From Phaeoceros laevis (Eukaryota > Anthocerotophyta > Anthocerotopsida > Notothyladales): DNA of 40,169 bases. Both the position numbers and the translations under genes were made by a program. The stretch is from contig JBNGIQ010008577.1 in NCBI GenBank assembly GCA_049999765.1, forward strand, positions 72,795-112,963, in the 5' to 3' direction. Shown in pieces: positions 8,855 through 20,467 of this stretch (the first letter of the stretch is position 1; the number at the start of each line of letters is the position of its first letter). The notes below the pieces were generated by a model. That model was given only the letters and a program-made list of their open reading frames with translations, did not search any database and had not been told where the DNA came from.

Positions 8855-11800
8855 TTAAGGTGTACAATGAGACTGACTTCTGAGGTGCATATGGAATGTC
8901 TGAGTAGACCCTGATCGGGTGGTATAGGAGGTATCAAAGCTATCGTCAAGACCACTGGAGGAGTCGGTGTCTGATTCACTGGCACCGTCGGTGCCGGAGT
9001 GTAGTTGAGAGGTGGGTTCCGTTTCTGGGGGACACTGTAATGGGTCCGTATTCTGAATGTGAGCTAGCAGGTCGCACAGAAATGGGCCTAGGCGAGATGC
9101 TGGCTGCTGTAAGACTTCACTCAAGCTACTGACTGATCTATAATGGTCTCCATGTCGGCATCTAACTACTTCAGTCATAGTGCATTCTAAGAGCATGTGG
9201 GCCTCTATGTTCGTAATCTCTGTATGACATAATAGGCACGGTGGTTGTTCTGTGCCAGTCTGCTGCATCCATATATGTCTTCTAGACCATGTAATAGCTT
9301 GTAATCTAACCTGTATAATTGACTTGACATGTGAAAATGGGATTGAGTCTTGTAGGTAGGCTTGAAGGCATAGGCGTGGAAGTCCAACATTGGCCACATA
9401 TATTTGTTGCCGAGGAGTTTGTCTTGTGATTTCCCAAATATGTTTGAGACAGGCTCTCCTTATAAGCTCTGGTATGAGCTGTTCCAAGGTGAATGTCTCT
9501 ACCCCCACTTTGTCAACCAGTTGTGCCAGTCTGCCATCCAGCCCATTTGATTGTTCTCAAGCATAGATTTAAAGACTGCTAATGCTAGGTTTGGCAGCCT
9601 GTGAGATGGGAGAGCAGCTAATTGCTGCAAGAACTGAGCAGTTGAGATGATGGCTTCCACTTCGACAGGACAAATACCAAGCTCAGCCTACAATGTTGTT
9701 GTGCATGTGTCCTGTGGCAGTTTGAAGTATCTCTTGAAGAAACTTCTCTGTACTCTTTCCAATTGCTGCCATCCTTGCTTTGTACAGCCTACAGCCCAAA
9801 TTGGTGCAGCATACAGCAGCTTGGGTAGGACACATTGGCGAAAGAAGGTGAACATGGGTATTGTATGTAAAAAATGCTTGTTGAGCGCTTTAGAACTGAT
9901 GAAGAAAGAAGCCACCGTTGCCGCATCAATCCTTGAACGTCGGGCCTCATGGATCCGTTTAGTAGCGAACAACATCATTCCTAGGTACTTGTATAGCTCT
10001 GAAAATGCAATGACCTCAAATGCCCATTAAAGGCTGGTGGTGGCTGATTGGTATTGTCGTGGAAAACCAAGATAGCAATTTTCTTGAGATTAACCTATAA
10101 GTGGAAATCGTTGCAGAAGTCATGTAATACATTGAGCTGTGCTTGCAGGCCTGAAGGGGATAACGATAAAAGGACAATGTCATCGGCGAATAGCAGCATC
10201 GCTATTGCCAGCCCTAGTAGGTATGGCGCATCAAGATCATTCCTGGCTAAGCCTTCTTTGTAACTCTTGCAAATAAAAGGCAAATGATGTTGGGGACTGT
10301 GGGCATCCCTGTCTGAGTCCCATATTACTCTGAAATGGGGCTGAGCGTCCTTGCTGTGTCCGAACCTAGATAGAGCAGTTCTGATACATAAGTTGCATGG
10401 CTCTGATGAGGTTCAATGGTATGCCCACACTCTCCATTGCTTTCCATAATTGAGCTCTCGGGATGGAGTCAAAAGCCTTCCTCAAGTCCACAAAGCAGGC
10501 GTAAGGCTTTTGTTGCTGTGCTTTAGTCTGCTCAATAATAGCTCGAAGGGTGAAGAGGTGATGAAGACAACCGTAGGTTTTTCTAAATCCCGCTTGGAAG
10601 GTTTGATCTGAATGAAGCATGTATGGGCTAACCAGTATGTGGATGACGGAGGCGTACAACTTGTAGAACATTGAATTGAGCATAATACAACGGAAGTTGT
10701 CCGGATCATTAAGGTGACCGGCCTTGTGCAGTGGGAATAAGTCTGCTTCTCCCCAGGTGTGTGGGAAGTGCCCTGAAATCTGAATTTGATTGCAGATGTG
10801 AGCCAGTATAGCTAGGAGTTTACTGTCTGCAAGCAATTTGAAGTATTCTGCTCGTAAACCATACCTGTCTACCGCTTTTCCAGATTTCAAGAGGGATATC
10901 ACATGAGCTACATTCTGCACTGTGAAAACTGGCGTTTCTGGGGACTGTGGATAGAGGTCAGCAATTGTCAAATGTAGCTGCAACGGTGACTGGAATAGAG
11001 CTCTTCCATATTCTTCCCATGTCTGTAGTGATATCTGGGAAGGTGGCATGCTTCTGTTCTTGATGAGTCCAAAGAATGCTTTTGGGTTCCATTTGATATC
11101 AGCAATTGCCTGAGACTGCACTCGACTTTCATAAGCTCTAAGCTTCTCCCTTTTTAAGGTTGAGTATAAGTTACTGAGGCTTCGATATTCTGCTCTGCAC
11201 ATAATCTCACCCGTGGCATCCTGATTGAGCATGTGCTGTAGTCTGTTTTGCAGTTCTTGGCATTCACTATCATGCCACAACTTACCCATGGAGCCCTTGC
11301 TCCGACTGCTCAGATGGACCTTTGTGCCGTGCTTCTTTATGGCCTTCATAAAGGTTTGGTGCAGCACCGAAACCTGCTCCATCAAGGTTTTATTTCCATT
11401 GTACTGCTGGAAGCATTGCAAAGTGGAAGTCATATGAGTTTTGAATGCCTCCTGATCTTGTTTCCTGACAATGTAAGAGGTGGCCTTGACTGGTAGATCA
11501 TGCGAGGCTGGAAAAACCATTTTGGGTAGTTGGAACTGCACCCAGAGCGGCATGTGATCAAATCCTTGTCGTTGTGGCAGGATTTGAAAGTCTTTGATAA
11601 GCTGAATAGAGAACATCGGGGCCAGGAGAAGATCGACCGAACTTTGTCTCAAAGAAGCTCCAGCTTTTTTCTTCCTTTTTCTTTTGAGAGTTGCTCGTGA
11701 TCTGCATGTGATGCCTCCTGATTGCGGAAACTTGCGAATTCCATTCACTATGATCATGCTCCGCCTTCTGAGCATATCAAGGAGTAGGTCTGCTCTATGG

Positions 11801-12424
11801 CCAGAATGCTGATTGTCTGCTGACACCCTTGGCATGTCGCCCTGTAGGACATAATCGGGATGTGCCTCATCACTAGGGAATGCTTGCCTGTTTGCAACCC
11901 GGATATTGAGATCCCGATGATAAATGCTGAATGGTGAAGGCCCTGGGCCTCCAATTCAGTAATATCCTGCTCAAAGTCAGGAGTACCTCATCAGCACTTG
12001 CTGTCTTATGGTCGTAAGTGGTACTTTTGGGAGGCGGGACGTAGGAGCATGCTAACATTAAGGTCTTTGTTTTGTCCGGAGAAGAGATCCGAAGCCACAT
12101 GAAATGTGCATCTTTGTTCTGTTTCCAGATTTGAATGTATGAAGCTATGTGCCGCTTGCATAGTATGGCAATCCCTCGAGATGCCGTAGCACGTGAGGGC
12201 ATGTTTTGGGGTGCAACAAAAGCGTGCATCCGCAGCCACACATAATCTCCAAACTCTTCTATCTGGTTAGCTATGGTCTCTTTTGTCTCGGAAAGAACAA
12301 GAATGTCATGGGCTGGAAATTGCGACAAAAGTGGAAGCAATTTTTCCTCTTTATAGGCATTCATGTTCCAGTACATGAATGACACTGGTGCAGATGCATT
12401 AGTGTCTTGTAGCTGTCCTATCAT
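8855..12424 (-). pseudogene. LINE ORF2: APE endonuclease, reverse transcriptase, CCHC finger
   Basis: ORF2 starts at ATG 12424, 12 bp after the ORF1 stop. The endonuclease has YWNMN, the LSETKE glutamate motif, a DLNIRV block (about 11900), SSVDLLL and GFDHMPLW. The reverse transcriptase has FVDLRKAFDS (about 10470) and the catalytic LLFADDIVLLS (FADD at about 10179-10190), then a thumb with VLPKLLYAAPIWAVG. The C-terminal part (9508-8855) has a CLLC...H...C zinc finger and an acidic Ser-rich tail. No RNase H domain is attached. Frameshifts near 11930, 10320, 9990 and 9520 and a TAG at 10095-10097 inactivate it. The exact LINE clade is not assigned. Confidence 0.9.
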
Positions 12425-12436
12425 CCCTCCTAATTG

Positions 12437-13900
12437 CTATGCTGAGTGTCTATCAGCCAATGACGGCGGCTTGCCAATTCCTACGAGTCCAGGGTTGATA
12501 TTCATGAGACGCAAAAATTCCGGCGGAGTGTAATCTGGAATGATTCTGATGGTATTCGACCTTTCATAGATCGGCACATCTTGGGCAAGCAGATAATCAC
12601 GATTTGGTATGCTGGCTGCTGACACAATCCAGGCCCATGCTGGCAGTGGAGCAGGACGGCTTAACTCTTTAGGCGTATGTGCTGCCTTTCTAAGCTCAAC
12701 ATACTGGTGAGGAAGAAAAGAGCATTCATTTCTAAGCCACTTAGCCATGTTGGCCTTAGCTATTGCAGGATCCTCATTTTGCCTGTCCGGCAAACCCCTA
12801 ATTCAGACATTGCATAAGTGTCTTTGAGCTGCATCATAGTGCGTCATGTCAAAGTCCCTATGATCAGGAGGTTGATTCCTACTCAATCGCTTCAGCTCAA
12901 GGGCAGAAGGGTAGGAATCGTCCGCCTCCGTGGGTGCAGGCCGAGTGTGAGGTCTTGGGCGGTGTGGACTGCCATACATAACCGGTTATGGCAACCTATC
13001 CCTATCCGTGCCATGATGCATAGGTGACAAGGTCGGTTGATGAGACGGCGGAGCCGATCGAGCTATCTCCTGCTGCAGGTGATGGAGATCGAAATCCACT
13101 TGTAGGGCTGAAGTGTTGGCACGCTTGCCGTTGCCTGGGGAGTGATGTGCCGCAGTATGAACTGTTCGCTTGTGCTGATTGAACGCTGGGGGGCTGCCGT
13201 TGGCCAGAGAGGAAACGAAATGTTGAGGCGTCGTTGGAGTTGATGGGGGCAACAATGGTACAGCGTCAGCTTTGTTGGATGTGTTGAGGAGATTGGTTTG
13301 CAGCTGGAAACAGGGAATGAATCAACAATGTGAGTGAGTTGAGGTGCTAGCCATGGGGAGCAAAGCATTTGACAAGAAAAATAAGTATTGCTCTGTGAAG
13401 ACTGTGCAAACCTGCATGACAATTTCCGACAGCCGTCTATTGCCCTGATCCAGCTGATCAAGGCGTGTGTTGGCAGCGGCCAGTTGGCTGGATGCTTGTC
13501 GGATGTCCTGATGGAGGTCTTGAACGACATTCTCTGTTTGCTGAAGTAGAGCGTGCAGCTCGTCTGTTCTGGACGCAATGAGCCTGACCTGTGCGGCGAT
13601 GGACGGACCCTCTGTCGGCAGAATGACTGATGTGATGAGTTTTTTCCACTCGTCAAGGACTGCAAGATGAGATTGTATCTGCATCATTTGAGGCGGGGGT
13701 TCGGTATGGTCAGACTGAGAGCAGGCGACTGGCTGGGTGCATTGGACTTGCACTTGGACCTCCTGGTCAGCAACGTGAGTGGGTGGTGAGGGGTCCATGA
13801 CCTCATGAGAGAGCAGGAGAGGGCTCTCCTGAGCTAGGAGCAGATTGGTAAACGATTGAGAGCCAAAGGTGTTAGTGGTGGCACTAGTTGGGAAACTCAT
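12437..13900 (-). pseudogene. LINE ORF1: coiled coil and RRM-like nucleic-acid-binding protein
   Basis: Begins at ATG 13900 (MSFPTSATT). Residues around 75-165 are a coiled coil (LHALLQQTENVVQDL, LDQLDQGNRRLSEIV). After a probable intron (13304-13411) the heptads continue with LQTNLLNTSN, followed by a Pro/Ser/His-rich linker and an RRM-like segment (CNV-stop-IRGLPDRQ), as in ORF1 proteins that package LINE RNA. The frame holds TAA at 12986-12988 (P-stop-PVMY) and TGA at 12803-12805, likely former CAA and CGA. It ends with TAG at 12437-12439, just before ORF2. Confidence 0.8.
13304..13411 (-). other. Probable 108-bp intron inside LINE ORF1
   Basis: The boundaries are ATGCAG|GTTTGC and a pyrimidine-rich TTCCCTGTTTCCAG|CTG. 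Joining them keeps phase 0 and continues the coiled-coil register; reading through gives a stop at 13322-13324. The sequence between is not heptad-like. Confidence 0.55.
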
Positions 13901-14531
13901 AACGGCTGGAATGCTTGAACATTCGGGTGAAGCGTTTTGTAAGCCGGGATGTGGTGACGTTGGCGCAATGATTGATATGGATTTTTCGGTGGTAATTTGC
14001 TATGTTTGGGTTGTAACATTGTGGCTTGCAGAACGGAGGAGCTGAGTGTGCGGTGACGCTTATTTTAGTGAGCATCTGCAGCGGGATGTTCGAGTAAAAG
14101 GAGCTGGCAGATGTTTTGTCTGGTTTATGACAGAGGGAGCTTCTATGTTTTGCATGGTAAAGTCAGAATGAATCTGATGTGTCAGGCTGTGTTTAGGGCT
14201 AGTGTGGGCCATGACGTGGCAAAAGCGAGGTGGAGTATGATCTTTCTTTGTAGGTTTAAATGCTGGGGATCTTTGCAGCGGAGAAGCGGGTCTATTCAGG
14301 GAGCTTTGTAGGCGGGGAATCGGGACTATTCAGGGGTGAGTGTATGATGACTTTAAAGCTGCCGAGTTGGAGATGCGTGTTGTGATCTTGGCCACATGCA
14401 TTTCTGGCAACGTCGGCAAAGTCTGCTGACTTGGCTTAGATTGCAGGGCGAAAAGTGGTGGATTCAGTATTTGCTAACATGAAAAAGTAATGTCATGAAG
14501 TAGGTGTTGAAGTGACGGTGGATTTTGTGCA
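13901..14531. other. Spacer between LINE ORF1 and the divergent RNase H gene
   Basis: No convincing coding region. It would hold the 5' leader of LINE ORF1 on one strand and the promoter of the RNase H gene on the other. A short imperfect repeat of a gcggg...ctattcaggg block lies at about 14280-14335. Confidence 0.4.
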
Positions 14532-15874
14532 ATGGGGCGCTTTCCGTACTATGCTATGAAGCGAGGGCGATGTATTGGTATTTTCAATAGCTGGGAGGAG
14601 TGTGAGAGGATGGTGAAAAAATTTCACAGAGCTGTTTTCAAAGGTTTTTACAGTGTGGCGGAGGCTGAGGCATATTTAAGAAGGGGCGATTTTGAAGATG
14701 TGGTAAGATGCTTGCTTCGCAATGATTGGTGTATGCTAGTATGCTATAGTGATAATCTGCTGGTTGTCTGACATACTGTGCCTGCTTGAACAGGGTTATG
14801 CATGAGGAGGTGGTTATTTTCCAGCAGCTGGGGTATACCTGTTTAGAGGATATTTGTGTGGCTGTTTGACGATTCTTATCACTGTAAACTGAGATGCTAC
14901 ATGGATCTTTTGAAACGCGTTGTGTAACACTGGTGGGATACAGTTTCTAATAAAATGGTGTTGTATGCAGGGTTACAGTGTTGGAAGCAATTTGTATAAT
15001 TCTGTACTGGTAAAATTGTCGTATCAAGGGATCTTGTAGTGATTACGGGAGTAAAGCTTAGAATTCAATGGACATTGTGTAACGCAGTGTTTGTATATGA
15101 CCATGTTATGTCCAGGATCACACTGTGGCGAGTGGCCCCTTAAGACGTGGATGTTGCTTTCTGGAATTTGATGGTGCTAGTCGGGGGATACCCCGAGTTG
15201 GGGGCGGGGGTTGCATACTATACAATGAATCCCGTGTAATCGTAAGTGATCTGAATTGAGGATTTGTTGAGGATGAGTATTTTGTAGCTTGTACAATGAG
15301 GGGCATTATTTTGGGTATTTCAGATTTATGAGGTACGAGTGGGTCTGGGAAACGTAACCAACAATGCTGCTGAGTACTTGGCGCTGATTCATGGGATGAG
15401 AACCGCTTTACATCTTGGTATGAGAAAGTTGCGAGCTATGGGTGATTCTCAACTTGTGGTCTGCCAGGTATGAGAGGCAGTGGTATGAATGTTTCTGGAT
15501 GGCAATAATGAAGACATGGGCTAATTTGGTGTGTATACTTGGGCAGGTGGGTGGTGATATCGAAGTTGGGCCTGAACTTGGAGTGTATCATAGGGAGGTT
15601 ATGTTATTGTCTCAGCTGTTCGAAACTTTTGAAATATGCGATATCGATAGGGTGAGTATGTTTCTTTGATGACAAAAAACCTGGACAAATGTCACTGGAG
15701 TTGAATGATGTGGAATAAGGTATAACATGATATATTGAAAATGTGCAAGCAGAGAATGGTGCTGCCGACAAAGCTGCTGAGGAGGCACTGAGTTCTCCTA
15801 GTATGAGTGTACAGGAAAGTTGTGCGCAGTATGGATGGTGGAAACATATAATGATTGAAATACATGAATTCTAA
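14532..15874 (+). CDS. Viroplasmin-RNase HI protein, five exons, apparently intact
   Basis: RNase HI degrades RNA in RNA-DNA hybrids; the N-terminal viroplasmin domain binds hybrid or double-stranded nucleic acid. Exons are 14532-14702, 15116-15241, 15324-15467, 15547-15651 and about 15755-15874, all joined in phase 0 with good donors (GTAAGA, GTAAGT, GTATGA, GTGAGT). They give about 221 residues. Exon 1 is the viroplasmin domain (YYAMKRGRCIGIFNSWEEC). Exons 2-5 form RNase H with D76 (LEFDGAS), E116 (NNAAEY), D140 (GDSQLV) and D187 (NGAADKAA), the complete DEDD set. There are no stops or frameshifts, unlike every large element ORF around it. It lies antisense to the LINE genes within the insertion. 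The last acceptor is the least certain boundary. It may be a captured host gene or element cargo. Confidence 0.78.
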
Positions 15875-15975
15875 CTATATGTATGTGTGTACAGTGACCC
15901 CTTTTATAAGTGAATTCCCTGAGGCCTAATCCAGGAGGACAGGGTGCGGAAATGTTTCCAAGATGTCAAGGTACA

Positions 15976-17094
15976 CTACTTTTGAAATTCCATGATTTCA
16001 GAAAGCTTTGAGATAAACTCAGAGAGTGTCATATTGCCCTGAAACATTGCCAGTTGAAGCACTTGTAAAAATTCTTGGATGAATGCCGCTATGTCTGCTC
16101 TTCCTTGAGCGTTGTGGGAGCCCCATCTAAACAAGTGTCGATCCCTCCAAAGTTTGAACTGAGCATGGAAGTCATTGTTGATATCAAAGCGAAGATTTGG
16201 TGGATCAACTATATTTGTAGATGGCCATCGATGTTGGATGGGCTCATCTTCAGTTGATTTAACTAACTCATCAAAGTCATCAGCCGAGATGCTCCTGGGT
16301 GACGTAATGGAACCTGTTTGTTGAGTCACTGCAATCTATGGTGGTGAATGAGCAAGTAGTGGCTGCTGGTTGGAATCTGTATTCAGCAAAGTCGTCGTTT
16401 GGTGCGTAGATGTTGAGCCTGAGACAGGTGGTGTCAAATGACAAACAGTGAGTATATGGCCTAGGAAAATCAATTGATGCGGCAAGTGCTTGCGTGAATA
16501 CCAACCAGGTGGCGTAGTGTTTGACGTTGTGGGCTTTGTGATCATGGTAGAGGTTGATGCTGAGGGCCTTGTGGTCATGGTAGATGTCACTTGCATTCCG
16601 TCGGTGTAGTGTGCATTGTGCCGAGAGCGTTCAGGAAAGTGCAGCTGGGCAGGAGAGTTCCTCCTAATGATGCTGGGGAGTAGAGGCTGCACTACCCGGG
16701 GAGGTCTAGTTTGGCTTATCATCTGATGGACGTATGGATTGGGAGAGGGTGGTTGTCTTGAGGGTGGACGAAGTGCTTGCATTTGTGAAATGGGGGGAGA
16801 GTACTGGCTGGGCACTGGGCAGAATGGCGGGTTCAGAGGTGAGATGTGTGTAGTGGACTGTGGGTATGGTGCGGGTGGCAACGCCATGGGATATCTTGGC
16901 ACAAAGACGTTAGTAGATGACGAGGCCTAAAATGTTGGCTGATAGGTGTGTTGCTGAGGCATAACAATATGTTGCATCTGTTGGTTGGCAGATGGAGGCT
17001 GGGAGGGTGTGACGTTCTGCTGATTGATGGTATAAAAGAGGCGACGGCGGGTGGGAGATGGCTCATCCACAACTACTGCCTTGCCTCTGTCCAT
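15976..17094 (-). pseudogene. Proline/threonine-rich ORF with two in-frame TAG codons
   Basis: The single frame from ATG 17094 (MDRGKAVVVDEPSPTRRR) to the stop at 15976 is interrupted only by TAG at 16927-16929 and 16336-16338. The middle is rich in Pro, Gln, Thr and Ser and probably disordered. The C-terminal 100 residues are helical with aromatic residues (HAQFKLWRDRHLFRWG, IQEFLQVLQLAMFQG), a composition that could suit a gag-like or structural protein. No family is recognised. It is on the LINE strand, converging with the RNase H gene. Confidence 0.45.
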
Positions 17095-17510
17095 GGCTTG
17101 GAGGCTGGCGATGAAATGAGGTGGAGTGAGCGCCGTAGTTTGGGGATAAGGCAGAGGGGTAGGGGGAAGATGTATTAAAGCTTGGTTTTTGTGTGACACG
17201 TGGCATGTGTTTTTGGGTGCGGTAATGGAAGTAAAAGCACGAAACCGTGAATGGAACGGTGTAGTAATTTCTTGACGCGCTTTAAAATGGATTAAAATGT
17301 AGATGTCATGTATGACTCATAATAATCATAATAACAAGAACGGTACAGCGAATAAAAAAGGGTGAGAGCAGGCAGTATCTGGCTATTAATGTCGGGCGTG
17401 ATATTGCAAACTAACTGGTTTCATGGCGTATTACAAATGAAAAGATGGTAGCGCCTTGCAGACAGATACCAGCTTTCCGGAATGTTCAGTCTATCCCTTG
17501 TCTAGAGCTT

Positions 17511-17966
17511 TTAGAATTCAGCTGATATGCTCCCGTCACTGAGTGTAGATGTAGCTGTGCCAGACGTGTTCGCATCACTGGTCGTGGATGTAGTTGAGCT
17601 CGAGGACGGCGTGTTTGCACTGGGACTTGAATTGGTAGACGAATCCTGTCCAGATGAGGCGGAACTTGCTTCGGAATCCGATACATAGTTACCGGGAGAG
17701 CGATCAATTGATGTTGTAGAGATTTCTGGTACGGCAAGTAGTCGTGATTGCCATAATGTAGTCGCTGATGGAAGTAAGGTAGGAGTAGCTATTGGTAGCG
17801 CCCTTGAAAGTGGGCGCTGAGTGTTGTTTCCGCTGCATGTGACCACCATGTCCGCCAGGATGGAGAAAACTTGAGACTTTGGCAAGTAAGGAAGCAGGCA
17901 CTGGGTGGTAATGTTGTAATGGCGCATGGTAGACCTGTTGAGGTGTGTCTGGTCGTCGAAGGCCAT
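17511..17966 (-). CDS. Ser/Thr-rich ORF of unknown function (151 aa)
   Basis: Open frame from ATG 17966. The first 80 residues are mixed (YLPKSQVFSILADMVV) and the second half is almost entirely Ser, Thr, Asn and Gly. Such bias can arise by chance on the complement of a repetitive strand, so reality is uncertain. It is upstream of the proline-rich ORF on the same strand but in another frame. Confidence 0.25.
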   Translation of the reverse strand: MAFDDQTHLNRSTMRHYNITTQCLLPYLPKSQVFSILADMVVTCSGNNTQRPLSRALPIATPTLLPSATTLWQSRLLAVPEISTTSIDRSPGNYVSDSEASSASSGQDSSTNSSPSANTPSSSSTTSTTSDANTSGTATSTLSDGSISAEF

Positions 17967-17987
17967 GGATGGTGGACAATAAACATG

Positions 17988-18037
17988 GAAATGGTGGGTT
18001 GCATGCGCCTAAGAAATGGTGGGTTGCATGCGCCTAA
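17988..18037. repeat. 25-bp perfect tandem duplication
   Basis: Two adjacent copies of a unit containing atggtgggttgcatgcgcc at 17988-18012 and 18013-18037. Confidence 0.9.
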
Positions 18038-18289
18038 GGATATACAACTAGTGAGAATGTCATGCACTGATTGTGGGTGATTATCCTTAGGGTAAATAAG
18101 GGAGGTAACGGTGAATGGTAGTGGAGGTAAAAGGAAGTAAACTGTGTGTCATTCTGTCGATTAAATGTATGTAATGTAAAGATAGGGGCGAGCTGCAAGT
18201 GTGCCAAGCCATCGGGATTGTGTCATCATAGGAATGACAACTTTGCAGTTGAACCTGGGAGCCGTGGTCTATGGGTCCCGTGTCCACTG

Positions 18290-18990
18290 CGTTGTGAAGA
18301 GGCGCCTATTGTGTATGAACAAATGATGGAGGGCCATCAATTTGATTATCTTCCAATTGTGCCTTTCAGAAGAGTAGGCAGCTTCACTCAGAGATTGTCA
18401 GATGAGAATTGCTGGATATCATAGTGGTGTGCATCTGCCTGGTAGACCTGTATGCAAGAGGTGGTGAGATGGAAGATGCACGCCAGGTTTTTTATTGCAT
18501 TTTGCATTGATTACTTTTGTTTTTCTGAAGACGTGTGCAAGCAGTGTTTCCATACCGAAGGGCAGGCCGCTGCACTCAAAGATTGTGAACAGAAGTCTGC
18601 TGGGTGACGTGGTGGAGGCACCTGTCTAGTGGATGGCGTGTATGCAGAATGTGGTGAGCTGGAAAATGCATGACATGGTTTTGACAGCTTTGACACCAAG
18701 ACCGTGGTTACACGGACAACGTAGATGGCCTAGTATGGTCAGCATGGTCTGAGTAAGGAGGCGCTTGTTGTGTCTGGAAAAATAGAGTAGGTAGGCCTTA
18801 ATCTGGTTAACGATGTTACTTTTACTTGCCTTCTAGAGGCTGATGCAAGCATTTGTGCCTTGTAGCAGGGCTAGCATCTTCGCTGGTAGATAATCGAAGG
18901 GTTCTTCTGTATGACATATTGGTGGGCGTCTGCCCGATGGACATGTACTGCCAAGTATAGGATGAAACAACTTTTGAGCAGCAAGATTGT
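18290..18990 (+). pseudogene. Decayed PPR repeat fragments inside the insertion
   Basis: At least three degraded PLS-type PPR units can be read. One near 18300-18500 has a GS/LHS-like segment and a DLYARGGEMEDARQVF-like stretch. One near 18530-18690 has acgtgtgcaagcag, gggcaggccgctgcactc and tgtatgcagaatgtggtgagc. One near 18840-18960 is weaker. They match the units of the PPR cluster at 28-29 kb in base sequence but are full of stops and shifts. PPR proteins bind organellar RNA; these copies cannot. Confidence 0.55.
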
Positions 18991-19129
18991 GAAAAGAGGT
19001 ATGTTAGATGTCCCAGAGAAACCCAAGCTTGCAGCCAGGTAACAGGTACCCGGAGATTATCTCCCAGCCCCTCTCATGAGTGAGGTGGTTATAGTGTATC
19101 ATTCGAAATTGTCGAAAACTGTACAAGAT

Positions 19130-19410
19130 GGGTGGGCAAGCACAAAGGTGAAGACATCTACATCCGATGCAGTCGTTAGTAGTAGAATGTTAGGACCTCA
19201 GAAAGCAGAGGTTGTTCAATCTGTCCAGAGAAATATGAAGTAATCTTCAATGCTTTAGAAAGCAGAAGCAGGGTGGACAAGCACAGAGGTGAAGGCATCC
19301 TCATCAGATACAGTCGTTGGTAGTGGAGTGTTAGGACCTCAGAAAGCAGAGGTTATACAATCTGTCCAGAAAATAGCAAGTAATCTTGAATGCTTCAGAA
19401 ACCAGAAGCA
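19130..19410. repeat. 141-bp tandem duplication
   Basis: Two copies start at 19130 and 19271 with gggtgg(g/a)caagcaca and share gttaggacctcagaaagcag. They differ by scattered substitutions and small indels. No coding frame persists through both. Confidence 0.88.
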
Positions 19411-19834
19411 ATGACATGGTAGCATGATAAACGGCATAGGTGTGGCAAGGAAGTGAATAGCAGATATTTTAGATAGTTTGTGGCAGAAGAAGCGGATAAT
19501 GTCTGCTGCAATATTCTGATAGTAGAAACTTGGATTTGGTACACAGGCTGGTGTTGACTATCACATCAGTCGTGAAAATCTTTGATAGGATCACCTTGCT
19601 TTTAAGGCAACAAGACCCTCAAGGAACAACAGGATGTTAGTACTCGATGCGAAAGCAATGCATTGGGAGCAAGACGAATCAGCGGCTGCCAGCAAGAACA
19701 GTGAGTGTGCTTCAAGGTAATAATGGGTAATGAGTGTATGTGGCACCAAATGTCAGGAAAACAGGAAGCCAGCGGACTATACCTGATGCAGGTGTAACTA
19801 TGATGTAGGTGGGCCAAAAGGGAGAGAGCCAAGC

Positions 19835-20104
19835 TTGTTTCCACATTACGACGTTGTCTGCAGAGGAGTAATGAATCGGAAAAGACTAGGAGATCCCAAA
19901 GTTGGTAGCTCATTCAGAAAGCGAATTCCTGGTCTTGTGGCCATCTCTTCCAAAAAGGACATAATAAATGTTAAGGCACAAGAAAGAAAACGTCAACCAA
20001 GCATAGTGGAATTGTATAAATATATGGTATACATTTCAAGAAAAGCAGTACAGAGGATCATGCTGAAGCGCATGCAAGGTAAGTGGGTGTACAGTCTATT
20101 TCGA
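19835..20104 (+). CDS. Possible exon of a basic protein, unknown
   Basis: Open frame with strongly basic composition (MNRKRLGDPKVGSSFRKR, QRIMLKRMQ) ending exactly at a consensus splice donor, GCAAG|GTAAGT. A possible acceptor, GTCTGCAG, is at about 19850-19857. No downstream exon was identified and no family recognised. Confidence 0.3.
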
Positions 20105-20467
20105 CTAGGTATCTCAAAATTCACAGAGGAGTAGCCGGTATAAGTAAGCAGGACAAGTCCGGAACCTAACATATTCCTGGATGGCAAAGGCAGGATGTAA
20201 ACTGAATGGTGATAGCAATGTAGGTATAAGAAAATGATTCGGAAAACAAAAGTTGGCATGACGGAATAAATATTAGGGAAGCGGGCACAGCCTAAGAAAA
20301 ACTGAAGCAGCAAAGTGAGACAGGAGATGTAGTAGAAGAGAATAATGTAGGGGAACAAGAAAGTAAAAATCAAAGGCTGAGATCACTATACTGAGACTGG
20401 TCATGACTTTGCTGAAGAATGTACACATTTATGTGCCATGGTCGTCTTCAGAGTCATAAGATGTAAT

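Noticed and set aside
13063-13665. 200-codon minus-strand ORF overlapping LINE ORF1
   Set aside because: It is out of frame with the coiled coil and RRM-like parts and spans the proposed intron; a shadow of ORF1.
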